Shown: in pieces, positions 9,441-18,837 of the stretch | Numbering within the stretch: position 1 is the first letter of the stretch | How the letters are laid out: every line of letters begins with the position of its first letter | DNA from: Thiogranum sp. | GTDB lineage: Bacteria > Pseudomonadota > Gammaproteobacteria > DSM-19610 | Direction: 5' to 3' | Assembly (NCBI GenBank): GCA_030148915.1 | Contig: JASBSN010000043.1 | Coordinates: forward strand, 1-64,000 | DNA: 64,000 nucleotides | The notes under the pieces: generated by a model | Databases searched by the model: none | Told to the model about the DNA's origin: nothing | Seen by the model: the letters and a program-made list of their open reading frames with translations, nothing else | Made by a program: the position numbers and the translations under genes

Positions 9441-10144
9441 AAGAGTCCCAGTATTGTTCCGATCGCATGCTGCATGCCTACGTGGACGGTGAACTAAGTA
9501 CCGGCGAAAAGCAGGCCATGCTGTCGCAGTTTGAATCCGACCCCCAGTGCCGCAGGCGGGTGTGTGACTTGCAGCGGACCAAAGAATGGGTGCAGTTTTC
9601 GTTTGAAGGGGAGTGCGCACCGACGCGTGAGCTACCCGCGGCGCGCGCGCCTGCGTGGTTGGCCGGTACGGTGCGGGTGGCGGCCTCGGTGCTGTTGCTG
9701 GTGTTTGTCTTCGGTGCCGGCTGGTATGGGCACAGTCTGCGCGAACAGCGTGATAACCGCGCGACACTGCAACAAGCGGTCCCCGACACCAAGCACGTCA
9801 TTTTGCACATCGGCGAGTCCAACGAAAAGCTCTTTGCGGCGCTGTTGCGCAAGACCGAGGGTATTCTCAAACAGTACAGCGCCCAGGGTATTCAGGTCGA
9901 AGTGGTGGCCAACGCGGGCGGGCTGGATCTTATGCGCACCGCCGCCTCGCAGCATATCGACGATATCAAACAGTTGATCGGGCATTACCCGAATGTGCGT
10001 TTTATCGCCTGCAGCAAGGGCCTGGGGAGACTGCGCGCAAGCGGTAAGGATGCCTCTGTGATCGAGGGGGTCTACGCCCACGAACCGGCCGCCGACCATC
10101 TGATTCAGCGGCTCACCGAAGGGTGGACATTGATCAGGCTCTAA
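9437..10144 (+). CDS. Membrane anti-sigma factor with C-terminal DsrE-like domain
   Basis: 235 residues, GTG start with GGAGG just upstream, translationally coupled to the sigma gene. The N-terminal 60 residues look like an anti-sigma domain (CSDRMLHAYVDGELSTGEKQAMLSQFESDPQCRRRVCDL). Cysteines and histidine are present, but spacing is not the canonical HxxxCxxC zinc motif. One membrane helix lies at about 75-97. The rest (about 118-235) resembles a DsrE/DsrF-like fold: KHVILHIGESNEKLFAALLRKTEGILKQY, VEVVANAGGLDLM, and a cysteine in FIACSKGLGRL (Cys192) where DsrE-type proteins place their reactive cysteine. Topology would put that domain in the periplasm as a sensor. Fold assignment is by pattern, not by search. 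Confidence 0.8.
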   Translation: MKESQYCSDRMLHAYVDGELSTGEKQAMLSQFESDPQCRRRVCDLQRTKEWVQFSFEGECAPTRELPAARAPAWLAGTVRVAASVLLLVFVFGAGWYGHSLREQRDNRATLQQAVPDTKHVILHIGESNEKLFAALLRKTEGILKQYSAQGIQVEVVANAGGLDLMRTAASQHIDDIKQLIGHYPNVRFIACSKGLGRLRASGKDASVIEGVYAHEPAADHLIQRLTEGWTLIRL

Positions 10145-10190
10145 TGTCGCTCGCCGCTGGTTTCGCCGCCAGGCCCGGTCTCGGCGGCAT

Positions 10191-11156
10191 TTACGGTTTG
10201 CGCAGTGGCAGTTCCACGCACATCAGGTCTTCGGCCACGGTTGGCTTGCCGCCGTAGGTTTTACCGATCTGCGCCAGGCTTTCTTCCAGTACGCTTTCGC
10301 TGCGCGGCATGATATGACTCAGCAACAGGCGCCGTACGTTTGCCTGTTCGGCCAGTTGGGCAATCTCTGTCGGACGGGCGTGCAGCTTGGCGGCGACTTT
10401 GTCGGCGTTTTCGCCCACCGCGTGGTCCATCACCAGCAGGTCGGCGTCGGCGATCATTTTGCCGAATTGCGGGTTATCCCCGTTCTGATCGCCGCTGAAA
10501 GCGATGCGTCGACCGTCGACTTCCACCAGGTAAGCCAGCGCGGGTACCGGGCCGTGAACGACGCCAACCGCTGAAACGACCAAATGCTTGGTCTCCAGGA
10601 CTTTTACCGCTTTGCGATTGTCGGCGTCGGTTTCGTACAGGGTGGTCTTGAAATAGCCCTTGGTTCCCGACAGGTAACCGGAGAGGTAGCGGAAAGCACC
10701 CTGTCCGGGGCCGATGAGTTGTTGCATGAATTCGGTCAGGCCGGGAAACTCGAGGTTACCGGAGGGGCCGATAAGCGGCAGCGCTTGTTGGCGGTCGCCA
10801 AACCAGGCACTTTTCAGATACGCGGGCAATTCCACCGCGTGGTCCACGTGCAGATGTGTCAGGGCGATGGCTTCAAGATCGGCGATAGATGCCCCCGCAC
10901 TACCAAAGCGCGCGAACGTTCCGCCGCCGGCATCCACCAGCAGTCGGGCTTTGCCATCTACCCAGATCAGATAACCGGAGCTGGCGCGCCGCGGGTTGGC
11001 GATCGGACCGCCCGATCCCAATACCTGCACACTGACCTGACCGGTGCACACCGCTTCGCCGCTGATCGGCAGCGTGGCGCTGACGATGAGCAGCAGCCAG
11101 CTGAGAAAGTGGCCTGGCCGGCGCACAGCGCAGATACTCAAGTTGGATTGCGGCAT
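10191..11156 (-). CDS. Exported metallo-beta-lactamase-fold hydrolase
   Basis: 321 residues from MPQSNLS, chosen because it gives a signal peptide (FLSWLLLIVSATLPISGEAVC) and has AGGAAA upstream; the 66-residue upstream extension is unlikely. The catalytic core has the HxHxDH zinc motif THLHVDHAVELPAYL, an upstream DAGGG loop, and later FSGDQNGDN, DHAV and SHIMPRS ligands. The domain order resembles the arylsulfatase/RNase Z-like branch rather than antibiotic lactamases. It converges with the sigma/anti-sigma pair (46 bp gap) and diverges from the DsrE-like gene. Substrate unknown; a periplasmic sulfur ester or thioester is a plausible guess. Confidence 0.85.
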   Translation of the reverse strand: MPQSNLSICAVRRPGHFLSWLLLIVSATLPISGEAVCTGQVSVQVLGSGGPIANPRRASSGYLIWVDGKARLLVDAGGGTFARFGSAGASIADLEAIALTHLHVDHAVELPAYLKSAWFGDRQQALPLIGPSGNLEFPGLTEFMQQLIGPGQGAFRYLSGYLSGTKGYFKTTLYETDADNRKAVKVLETKHLVVSAVGVVHGPVPALAYLVEVDGRRIAFSGDQNGDNPQFGKMIADADLLVMDHAVGENADKVAAKLHARPTEIAQLAEQANVRRLLLSHIMPRSESVLEESLAQIGKTYGGKPTVAEDLMCVELPLRKP

Positions 11157-11345
11157 AACGGTTTCCTGGTTGACCCGGGGAGACGAATTTTTCGCACTTT
11201 GCTGCGAGGGAGCTGGAGCGTCATTCACATTTGATAATGTTAGGTTAAGGCCGCAACTGAGGGCGCGGCGTCTGTGTGGTAGGCTAGCGGCTGACGCCGC
11301 GGGGCTCAGGCCCGGCGGAGGCTTGACACTTCGAGGAGAAAGAGC

Positions 11346-11831
11346 ATGACACAATGCGTGCGCAACGTCTTGGTCGCGTTAGTTGGGGTAATCTGGATGG
11401 CCGGCGCCGGCGCCGACAATGCCACCCCCTGGGGCAGGGCCTCGCTGGAGGCGATAGACTATAAGCCGGAGAAAGTCGTTTATGATGTGGCGGTCAACAG
11501 TGTCGAGGCGCTCTCGGGGGTACTCGACCGAGTCAGCTACCTGAACAACATCTATGAGGCTGACCCTTTCGAGGCCTCGATAGTGCTGGTGTTGCACGGC
11601 AATGAAATTCCCTTTTTCAGTGTAAAAAACACCGACCGATACCGCGCATTGATGCAGCGCGCACAGAGTCTTACCCAGTCGGGTCCGATAGAGTTCCGCA
11701 TGTGCCGGGTCGCGGCCAAGGCTCACGGGTTGGAGCCCGAGGATATCCACGGTTTTGTCAAGGTCGTGCCGATGGCTGACGCAGAGATCGTCCGTCTGCA
11801 ACGGGAGCAGGGTTATGCCTACATGCGTTAA
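11346..11831 (+). CDS. Exported DsrE-like protein
   Basis: 161 residues with an N-terminal signal (VRNVLVALVGVIWMAGAGA). The mature part has the DsrE/DsrF-like pattern: KVVYDVAVNSVEALSGVLDRVSYLNNIYEADPFEASIVLVLHGNEIPFFS, then a cysteine in EFRMCRVAAKAHG (Cys120), followed by a conserved-looking valine-rich strand. GGAGAAAGAGC upstream supports the ATG. Cytoplasmic DsrE-type proteins carry or exchange sulfane sulfur on a cysteine; a periplasmic form suggests handling of persulfide or polysulfide outside the inner membrane. It overlaps the next gene by 17 nt, so the two are an operon. Confidence 0.8.
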   Translation: MTQCVRNVLVALVGVIWMAGAGADNATPWGRASLEAIDYKPEKVVYDVAVNSVEALSGVLDRVSYLNNIYEADPFEASIVLVLHGNEIPFFSVKNTDRYRALMQRAQSLTQSGPIEFRMCRVAAKAHGLEPEDIHGFVKVVPMADAEIVRLQREQGYAYMR

Positions 11832-12840
11832 ACGTCTCGCCCGATGCGTGGGAATGGTGGTGATGCTCGTTTCGGCTACTCCGACGGCGTGGGCGGGCGA
11901 GGGCGTAGCGACGCCCTATGGACCGGTAAGCCTGCCTTTCGAGCTGCACAAAGTGCCCAAGGTTCCGGTGTATTACGTGGTCGGTCTGTCCGGGGTGCCC
12001 GGTGCGGACAACGAGGGGCATACGTCGAACGCAGGTTTTGTCGTCACCGAGGGCGGCGTGGTGGTGTTCGATGCGCTGGGTACTCCGGCGCTGGGTTACC
12101 GGTTGTTACAACGTATCCGTGAGGTCACCGACAAGCCGGTTGAGCGCATTGTCATCAGTCATTATCATGCCGACCATGTCTACGGCCTGCAGGCGTTCAA
12201 GGATCACGCCGGCAACCCGCCGGTCTGGGCCCAGCGACTGACCCTGGGCTACGTCGGTGGCAGCAGGGCAACCCAGGGTGAAGACTCGGAGCGCCGGCTG
12301 GCACAGCGGCGCGAGGCGCTGTTCCCCTGGGTGGACGAAAACACCCGCGTCGTGCCACCGGATCGGACTTTCGACGACGGCGCCAGTTTCCAGGTAGGTG
12401 GCATCACCTTTGAGCTCAAGCATCTGGGGCCGGCGCACGCGCCGGGAGACAGCATCATGCTGGTAAAGGATTACGGCGTGTTGTTCAGCGGAGACGTCAT
12501 TTACAAAGGTCGGGTGCCGTTTCTCGACAGTCCGCAGACCGACATCGACCGCTGGTTGCAGGGCTTGGACTATCTGCTGAAGCTGAAACCGCAACCGACC
12601 TATATTATACCCGGGCACGGCTCGGCGTCGCGCGACATGGGCGAAGCGATCGCCGCCACTCGGGATTATATCGACTATGTGCGGGCGGCGATGTCCAAGG
12701 CAGTGGCTGAATTCGTGCCCTTCGACGAAGCCTACGAGGCGACCGACTGGTCGAAGTACCGAAATCTTCCGGCCTTCGATGCCAGTAACCGCGGCAATGC
12801 CTACCGTATCTATCTTGAATCGGAGGCCAAGTCATTCTAG
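11815..12840 (+). CDS. Exported metallo-beta-lactamase-fold protein (SoxH-like)
   Basis: 341 residues from MPTCVKRL, which has GGGAGCAGG upstream and a signal peptide (MVVMLVSATPTAWAG). Zinc ligands are visible: HYHADHVYGLQAF (HxHxDH), HLGPAHAPGD, FSGDVIYKGR and PGHGSASRD. The overall pattern matches SoxH/quinoprotein-relay-type metallohydrolases of the periplasm. It is coupled to the exported DsrE-like gene, suggesting both act on the same sulfur compound. The native 3' end may have been altered: the TAG stop is the end of MITE/REP-like copy 3, directly abutting. Confidence 0.87.
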   Translation: MPTCVKRLARCVGMVVMLVSATPTAWAGEGVATPYGPVSLPFELHKVPKVPVYYVVGLSGVPGADNEGHTSNAGFVVTEGGVVVFDALGTPALGYRLLQRIREVTDKPVERIVISHYHADHVYGLQAFKDHAGNPPVWAQRLTLGYVGGSRATQGEDSERRLAQRREALFPWVDENTRVVPPDRTFDDGASFQVGGITFELKHLGPAHAPGDSIMLVKDYGVLFSGDVIYKGRVPFLDSPQTDIDRWLQGLDYLLKLKPQPTYIIPGHGSASRDMGEAIAATRDYIDYVRAAMSKAVAEFVPFDEAYEATDWSKYRNLPAFDASNRGNAYRIYLESEAKSF

Positions 12841-12891
12841 GGAAAGCCTGCGCCGGAATGACAAAAAGGGAATTAATCAGCAATTCCTTAA
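12838..12891. repeat. MITE/REP-like element, truncated copy 3
   Basis: CTAGGGAAAGCCTGCGCCGGAATGAC, then GGGAATTAATCAGCAATTCCTTA. It has the same outer ends (TAGGGAA ... TTCCTTA) and the same internal CCGGAATGAC as copies 1 and 2, but about half the interior is missing. The left TAG is the stop codon of the SoxH-like gene. The rest of the gap to 13017 shows no gene. Confidence 0.65.
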
Positions 12892-13017
12892 GTCTATAAC
12901 CGTCAATCCGGCCCGCCAGTCCCGTGCTGGTGTCTCACCACCTGCCCCCTGTCGTTGCCCGCCTGATGCGGATCGACGGTTGCTCCAGTCAGGCCTGACT
13001 GACCGTCGCCCGGCGAT

Positions 13018-14217
13018 TTATTCCGCGCGCAGTGCTTCGACCGGATCCAGACGGGCGGCGCGTTGTGCCGGCAACACGCCGGCGGCTAAGCCGATCAGCA
13101 CGGCGAGGCTCTCCGCCATGACGACAAATATCCACGGTGTGTGCACCGGTAAAGCGGGCACTGCCAGATGCAGCAGGCCGGCGATGCCTACACCCAGCAC
13201 CAGACCGGCAATGCCGCCGGCCGCGGCGAGCACCACCGCTTCACCCAGGAACAGGGCCAGTACTTGGTTGCGGCGTGCGCCCAGGGCGCGGATGAGGCCA
13301 ATTTCCGCAGTGCGTTCGTTCACCGAAATGGTCATGATGGTGACGATACCGATGGCGCCGACCAACAGCGAGATGCCGCCGATAGCGCCCACCGCGAACG
13401 TAAGAATATTAAGGATTGAACCGAGCACCTCCAGCATCTGTTCCTGGGTGGTCACCGTATAGTCTTCGCGACCGTGACGATTGACAAGCAGTTTGTGGAT
13501 GCCTTTGACCACCTTCTCGGCACTGATCCCCTCTGTGTAAAGCAGATCGATCTCGAACAGTGAATCACGATTGAACAGTTCCATACCGCGTGCGGCGGGT
13601 ATATACACGGTATCGTCCAGGTCAAAACCCAACACCGAGCCTTTCGCCTCCATGACCCCGATAATCCGATAACGGCTGCCGCCGATACCCAGGCGTTGTC
13701 CCAAGGGGTTTTCGGTGCCGAACAGTTCATGGCGCAATTTGCTGCCGAGTACGGCGAAGGCGCGCGGCGCGGTGGGATCGTCCGCCGGCAGGAAACGCCC
13801 GGATGTGACCTTCATGCTGAACGCTTCGGGCATCTGCGCGCCGACGCCGTAGACGGTGGTGCGCCGTCGCCGGTTGCCGGCTTCCACTTCGGCGTTACCC
13901 TGCACCAACGGTACCACGGCCCGGGCGAACGGTAGGCGCTTCAGGGCTTCGGCGTCCTCGATGGTCAGCGGTCTTACCGTGCCGAACACGCCGGTGGAGG
14001 TGCCGTGGGTGCTGGTTTTGCCTGGGTTTATGCCGACAATGGTGGTGCCGAATTGGGTGAATTCCGAGAGCACGAACTGGTGAATGCCCTCGCCAATGGA
14101 CGTCAGCAGCATCACCGCGGCGATGCCGACGGCGATGCCGAGCATGGTGAGAAAATTGCGCAGGCGGTGGGCACTCAGCGAACTGGCGGTGAGGCGCAGA
14201 AAATCACGGCTCAACAT
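13018..14217 (-). CDS. MacB-type ABC transporter permease
   Basis: 399 residues. One N-terminal membrane helix (FLTMLGIAVGIAAVMLLTSIG), a large periplasmic MacB_PCD domain (about 45-250), and three C-terminal helices of the FtsX family (ILTFAVGAIGGISLLVGAIGIVTIMTISVNERTAEIGLIRALGARRNQVL and following). This mechanotransmission layout is typical of MacB/LolCE half-permeases lacking a fused ATPase. It is the last gene of a four-gene minus-strand operon (adaptor, ATPase, permease, permease), 3 nt after the preceding permease gene. Confidence 0.9.
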   Translation of the reverse strand: MLSRDFLRLTASSLSAHRLRNFLTMLGIAVGIAAVMLLTSIGEGIHQFVLSEFTQFGTTIVGINPGKTSTHGTSTGVFGTVRPLTIEDAEALKRLPFARAVVPLVQGNAEVEAGNRRRRTTVYGVGAQMPEAFSMKVTSGRFLPADDPTAPRAFAVLGSKLRHELFGTENPLGQRLGIGGSRYRIIGVMEAKGSVLGFDLDDTVYIPAARGMELFNRDSLFEIDLLYTEGISAEKVVKGIHKLLVNRHGREDYTVTTQEQMLEVLGSILNILTFAVGAIGGISLLVGAIGIVTIMTISVNERTAEIGLIRALGARRNQVLALFLGEAVVLAAAGGIAGLVLGVGIAGLLHLAVPALPVHTPWIFVVMAESLAVLIGLAAGVLPAQRAARLDPVEALRAE

Positions 14218-14220
14218 AAC

Positions 14221-15425
14221 TCACCGGCGCGCTAGCGCCAACACCGGGTCGAGCCGCGCGGCGCGCCTTGCCGGCAGCAGGCTGAACAACAGACCGGTGC
14301 TCAGCGCCACCAGTACGGCGCTCAGCGCAGCCCATAGCGGCGCGTGCGCGGGAAGTACCGGAAAGGCGTAGCGGATCAGCGCACTGGCGCCTTCGCCCAG
14401 CAGCAGTCCGCTGCCGGCGCCAAGAGCGGACAACAATAACGCTTCGGCCATGATCAGGGTGACGATCTGTCGTGGCGCGGCGCCCAGTGCTTTTAGCAGA
14501 CCGATTTCGGCGGTCCGTTGGGAGACAGCCACCAGCATCACGTTCATGATGAGGATCCCGGCCACCATCAGGCTGATCGCGGCAATGCCGCCGACGGCAT
14601 AAGTCAGCGCGGAAAAGATCCGGTCGAAGGTGGCGAGCACGGCGTCTTGGGTAATCACGGTGACATCTCTTTCGCCCTGATGGCGTTCCTGCAGGGTATC
14701 GACGATGAACTGCTTGACCGACGGGATGGATTCGCGTGACTTGGCCTCAACCAGAATGCGAAACAGCGACGGCGTATTGAACAACTGCTGCGCCGAGGCC
14801 ACCGGGATCATCACCGTTTCCTGTACATCGACGCCGATCGATCGTCCCTCCGAGCGCATCACGCCGATGACCCGGAAGCGCCGGTCGCCGATGCGCAGCC
14901 ATTCACCGACCGCCCGTGTGGCACCAAAGAGTTCGCGACGAATAAGGCCGCCGATGACACATACCGGTGTGGCCAGATCCATATCCGTGGCCGGCAGAAA
15001 CTTACCCTGCGAGAGTTTCCAGTGGCGGATCGCCAGCATCTGCGCGTTGGTGCCGATGACTGTCACCTCGCGTTGTCGGCCGCGCCAGCGGATATCCGCG
15101 GAGCCGACGTTCAGGGGTGCAATCCGCCGCACGCTGTAACTGCGCCTGAGCGCCAGCGCGTCGTCGAGTGTCAGATCCCGCGGCGTTTCGCCCATCATCG
15201 TGGTGGGGTTGGCCCCGGCGGTCTCCGATCGTCCCGGCAGTACGATCAGCAGATTGGTGCCGAGCGAGGAGAACTGGTCGGTAACATAGCGGCGTGCACC
15301 TTCGCCGAGTGAGGTTAGCACTACCACCGCGGCCACGCCGATGGCCATGGCCAGCAGCATCAGCAGCGTGCGGGTGGGGTAGCCGCGCAACGCGCCCCAG
15401 GCAAAGCTCGACACATCGCGGCCGT

Positions 15426-15429
<4 letters not shown>
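14221..15429 (-). CDS. MacB-type ABC transporter permease
   Basis: 402 residues, paralogous to the next gene: N-terminal helix TLLMLLAMAIGVAAVVVLTSLGEGARRYV, a MacB_PCD-type periplasmic domain, and the FtsX block (ISLMVAGILIMNVMLVAVSQRTAEIGLLKALGAAPRQIVTLIMAEALLL). Its ATG overlaps the ATPase stop codon by 4 nt, showing coupling. Two different half-permeases in one operon suggest a heterodimeric exporter (LolCE-like arrangement) rather than a MacB homodimer. Substrate unknown. Confidence 0.9.
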
Positions 15430-16092
<663 letters not shown>

Positions 16093-16100
<8 letters not shown>

Positions 16101-17256
16101 CGTCGGCGGCGGTCGGATCCAGTTCGGCGTGCGCCCCGTCGACCACGCCGTCGCGATCAACCGAAACCACCACCTTGTCACCGGCCTCGAGACCGCCGCG
16201 CACTTCCGTGTAGGCCCAGTTGCTCAGACCGGTTTTGATGCGCCGCTCCCGCAACACGCCCGCGCTGGAGAAGAGCATGACTTTGTCGCCTTCCAATACC
16301 GCCTCGGTGGGCACGCGCACCACGTCGTCGCGTTGCTCGAGGATGACCGAGATATCGGTGCTGTAACCGGGCAGCATGCCGCGGGTATCCTCGGGATTGG
16401 CGAAGGCCACCTCCACGTCCACGGTGCGCGCCTGTTTTTCCCGGTCCAGTACATAGGGCGCGACCCGCCGGACGTTGCCGGCAAAGCGCCGCTGCGGAAA
16501 AGCATCCAGAGAAATAGTCGCCGGCATACCGACGCGAATACGGGGCGCGTCCACTTCGTCGATGGGCGCCGAGGCATACAAGCAGGTGATGTCGACCAGA
16601 TCGACCGCCGGCGGAGTGGGGATGCCGACCGGTGAGGGCGTGACGAATTCGCCGACTTCGCCGTTGATCTCGGCGACAGTGCCGGCAAAGGGCGCGGTCA
16701 GGCGAGTGCGTTGCAGCGTGGCGCGAGCCACATCGAGCTGCGACCGGCTGACCGAGGTGCGGGCGCGGGCAGCCTCGCAGGCCGCCGCCTGGGCGCTGGC
16801 ATCGCCCTCGGCTTTGTCGGCGGCCTCTTCGGTGGTCAGGCCTTTTTTGCGCAGGGTATGTGAACGCTCGGCCTCGCGTGCGGCCACATCGGCCAGTACG
16901 CAGGCCTGGCGGGCAAGCGCTGCGGTGGCTTTGGCTTCGCTGCCCGCCAGCGCCACTTGCGCGCGCAGATCGTCGTTCCACAATTCCAGCAGCAACTGAC
17001 CGCGCTTTACTTGCTCGCCGACGGCCACCGGCAGCCGCGCGATCTGACCGCCGGTGGCCGGCGACAGGCCGGCGCGGCTGCAGGCTTTGACGGTGCCGGC
17101 ACGGGTGTTGGCGGTGGTGTCCTGGACACCACCGCGATCGACGGTTTTGACCACTACCGCCACCGGCCTGGGGCGTTGCAGCCAGACGATCAGGGCGATA
17201 AGGACGAGCGCTGCGACGATGCCGTAGCCGAGCAGTTTGAGGCGCTTGGCAGCCAT
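16093..17256 (-). CDS. HlyD/MFP periplasmic adaptor of the ABC efflux operon
   Basis: 387 residues: an N-terminal anchor helix (LLGYGIVAALVLIALIVWLQRP), a split biotinyl-lipoyl domain (VKRGQLLLELWNDDLRAQVALA ... RLTAPFAGTVAEINGEVGE), a coiled-coil hairpin of about 80 residues with heptad-like Ala/Glu runs, and beta-barrel and membrane-proximal domains. It resembles MacA. It is the first gene of the operon, with no outer-membrane TolC-type gene nearby, so the exporter probably uses a shared TolC. Confidence 0.9.
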
Positions 17257-17352
17257 AGTTAGGGTTCCGTAAATCCCGTGAGATACCTGCTGATGGTACC
17301 GAGTACCTTACCAGAAAGCATGCGCGGCGCTCACATGCGATATACTCGCAGC

Positions 17353-18837
17353 ATGACCCACGCCACCCTGCTCAGTGATCTGATCGATCTTACCACCGCC
17401 CTCAAAACTGACAACGCCACCGACCTGGAGCAGCGCAAACAGCGCGATCGCGCCATTGGCAAAACCTTGCAGGCACAGCGCAAGCACCCGGCGCGGCAAC
17501 TACGCGGCTGGCTCGAACGGGTTGAGATCCGCGGCTGGCAGCGGCGCGGTCAGGCCGGCGTACAGCTCTATCATGTGCTCGGCGTAGTGCTCGCTGTCGC
17601 CGGTCTGAGCGCCGGCTGGGGGCTGGCCGGCGCGCTGTTGCATTACACCGGCGCAACGCCGATCAACGTCTTCCATGCGCTGGGTGTGTTGGTGCTGGCG
17701 CAGATCGCGCTGCTGGTCCTCTGGGCGTTGAGCATGTTGCCGGTGACGTTGCCGTGGTTCGCCGGTCTGCGTTCGGCGTTGGGGTTTCTCCACCCCGGGC
17801 GTCTGGCGCGATGGATTGCCGGCCGGTTCCCGCAACGCGGCGGCTCGGCATTGGAAGTTGTCTGGCATGGCGACAACCTGATGGTAACGGCGCCGGCGGC
17901 GCGGTGGTTGTTGTCGTTCTGGTCGCAGCTGTTTTCTTTCTGGTTCAATCTCGGCGTGCTGGCGGCGGTATTTTATCTGATTGCGTTTTCCGATCTCGCC
18001 TTTGCCTGGAGTACCACGCTGAAGCTGAGCGATGCTGATTTTCACGGCCTGCTGAGAGTGCTGTCGTGGCCCTGGCACAATCTGGTTCCGGCAGCGGTGC
18101 CGAGTCGCGAACTGGTCGAGGCCAGCCGTTACTACCGGCTGGACGCCGGCCCGCTTGGCGGCGGGGCGAAGCTCTCCGGCGCGCAGCTCGGCGGCTGGTG
18201 GCCGTTTCTGGTTGCCGCGGTGGTGTGTTACGGGCTGGTGCCGCGGCTACTGACCCTGCTGATTTCGTGGCAACGGACCCGCCACCATCTGGCCCGGGCG
18301 CTGCCGCGCCTGCCCGGGGCGCCGGAGTTACTGGCGCGACTGAATTCACCGCTGGTGACCACAGCGGCCGGCGGCGCGCAAGAGCGTGCAGCGGTAAGGC
18401 CCGTGGCGCCGGAAGAGGCCGGGCCAAGGAGCGCTCTGGCGCCTGTTCCTTGCACCATCGTTGGCTGGTCCGATACGCTCGACCATCGCGCTGCGCTCGG
18501 CGGCGGATTACAAGCTCTGGGGATACAGCCGCGTGACTGGTTGAGCGCCGGCGGGGGTCGGTCGACGCAGCAGGATCGCGAGACGGTGGCGGCGCTGTGT
18601 CAGCACGCCGCCGAGGGTGTGGCGGTGGTGACCAAAGCCTGGGAACCGCCGCTCCTGGAATTTCTGGATTTTCTCCAGGCGCTGCGCGCCCAGTGCACTC
18701 GGCACCAGCCGATCCTGGTGTTGCTGTGGGGCGCTGGCGATGGAGTGTCGCGCGCGCAAAGCGATACCTGGCGCCAGACCTTGCGCCAGCTTAAGGATCC
18801 CGACTTGCACCTGGAAGTCCTCGGAGCGGCGCGATGA
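17353..18837 (+). CDS. DUF2868 membrane protein
   Basis: About 494 residues. The start at MTHATLLSDL is preferred; no clear ribosome site is present at any candidate. Several hydrophobic segments are visible (VLGVVLAVAGLSAGWGLAGALL; ALGVLVLAQIALLVLWALSMLP; WLLSFWSQLFSFWFNLGVLAAVFYLIAF; LVAAVVCYGLVPRLLTLLI), then a cytoplasmic C-terminal domain (TIVGWSDTLDHRAAL ... PILVLLWGAGDG). DUF2868 and DUF3482 proteins are encoded together in many gammaproteobacteria. Here the stop overlaps the next start by ATGA, so they are translated as a pair. Function unknown. Confidence 0.82.
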   Translation: MTHATLLSDLIDLTTALKTDNATDLEQRKQRDRAIGKTLQAQRKHPARQLRGWLERVEIRGWQRRGQAGVQLYHVLGVVLAVAGLSAGWGLAGALLHYTGATPINVFHALGVLVLAQIALLVLWALSMLPVTLPWFAGLRSALGFLHPGRLARWIAGRFPQRGGSALEVVWHGDNLMVTAPAARWLLSFWSQLFSFWFNLGVLAAVFYLIAFSDLAFAWSTTLKLSDADFHGLLRVLSWPWHNLVPAAVPSRELVEASRYYRLDAGPLGGGAKLSGAQLGGWWPFLVAAVVCYGLVPRLLTLLISWQRTRHHLARALPRLPGAPELLARLNSPLVTTAAGGAQERAAVRPVAPEEAGPRSALAPVPCTIVGWSDTLDHRAALGGGLQALGIQPRDWLSAGGGRSTQQDRETVAALCQHAAEGVAVVTKAWEPPLLEFLDFLQALRAQCTRHQPILVLLWGAGDGVSRAQSDTWRQTLRQLKDPDLHLEVLGAAR

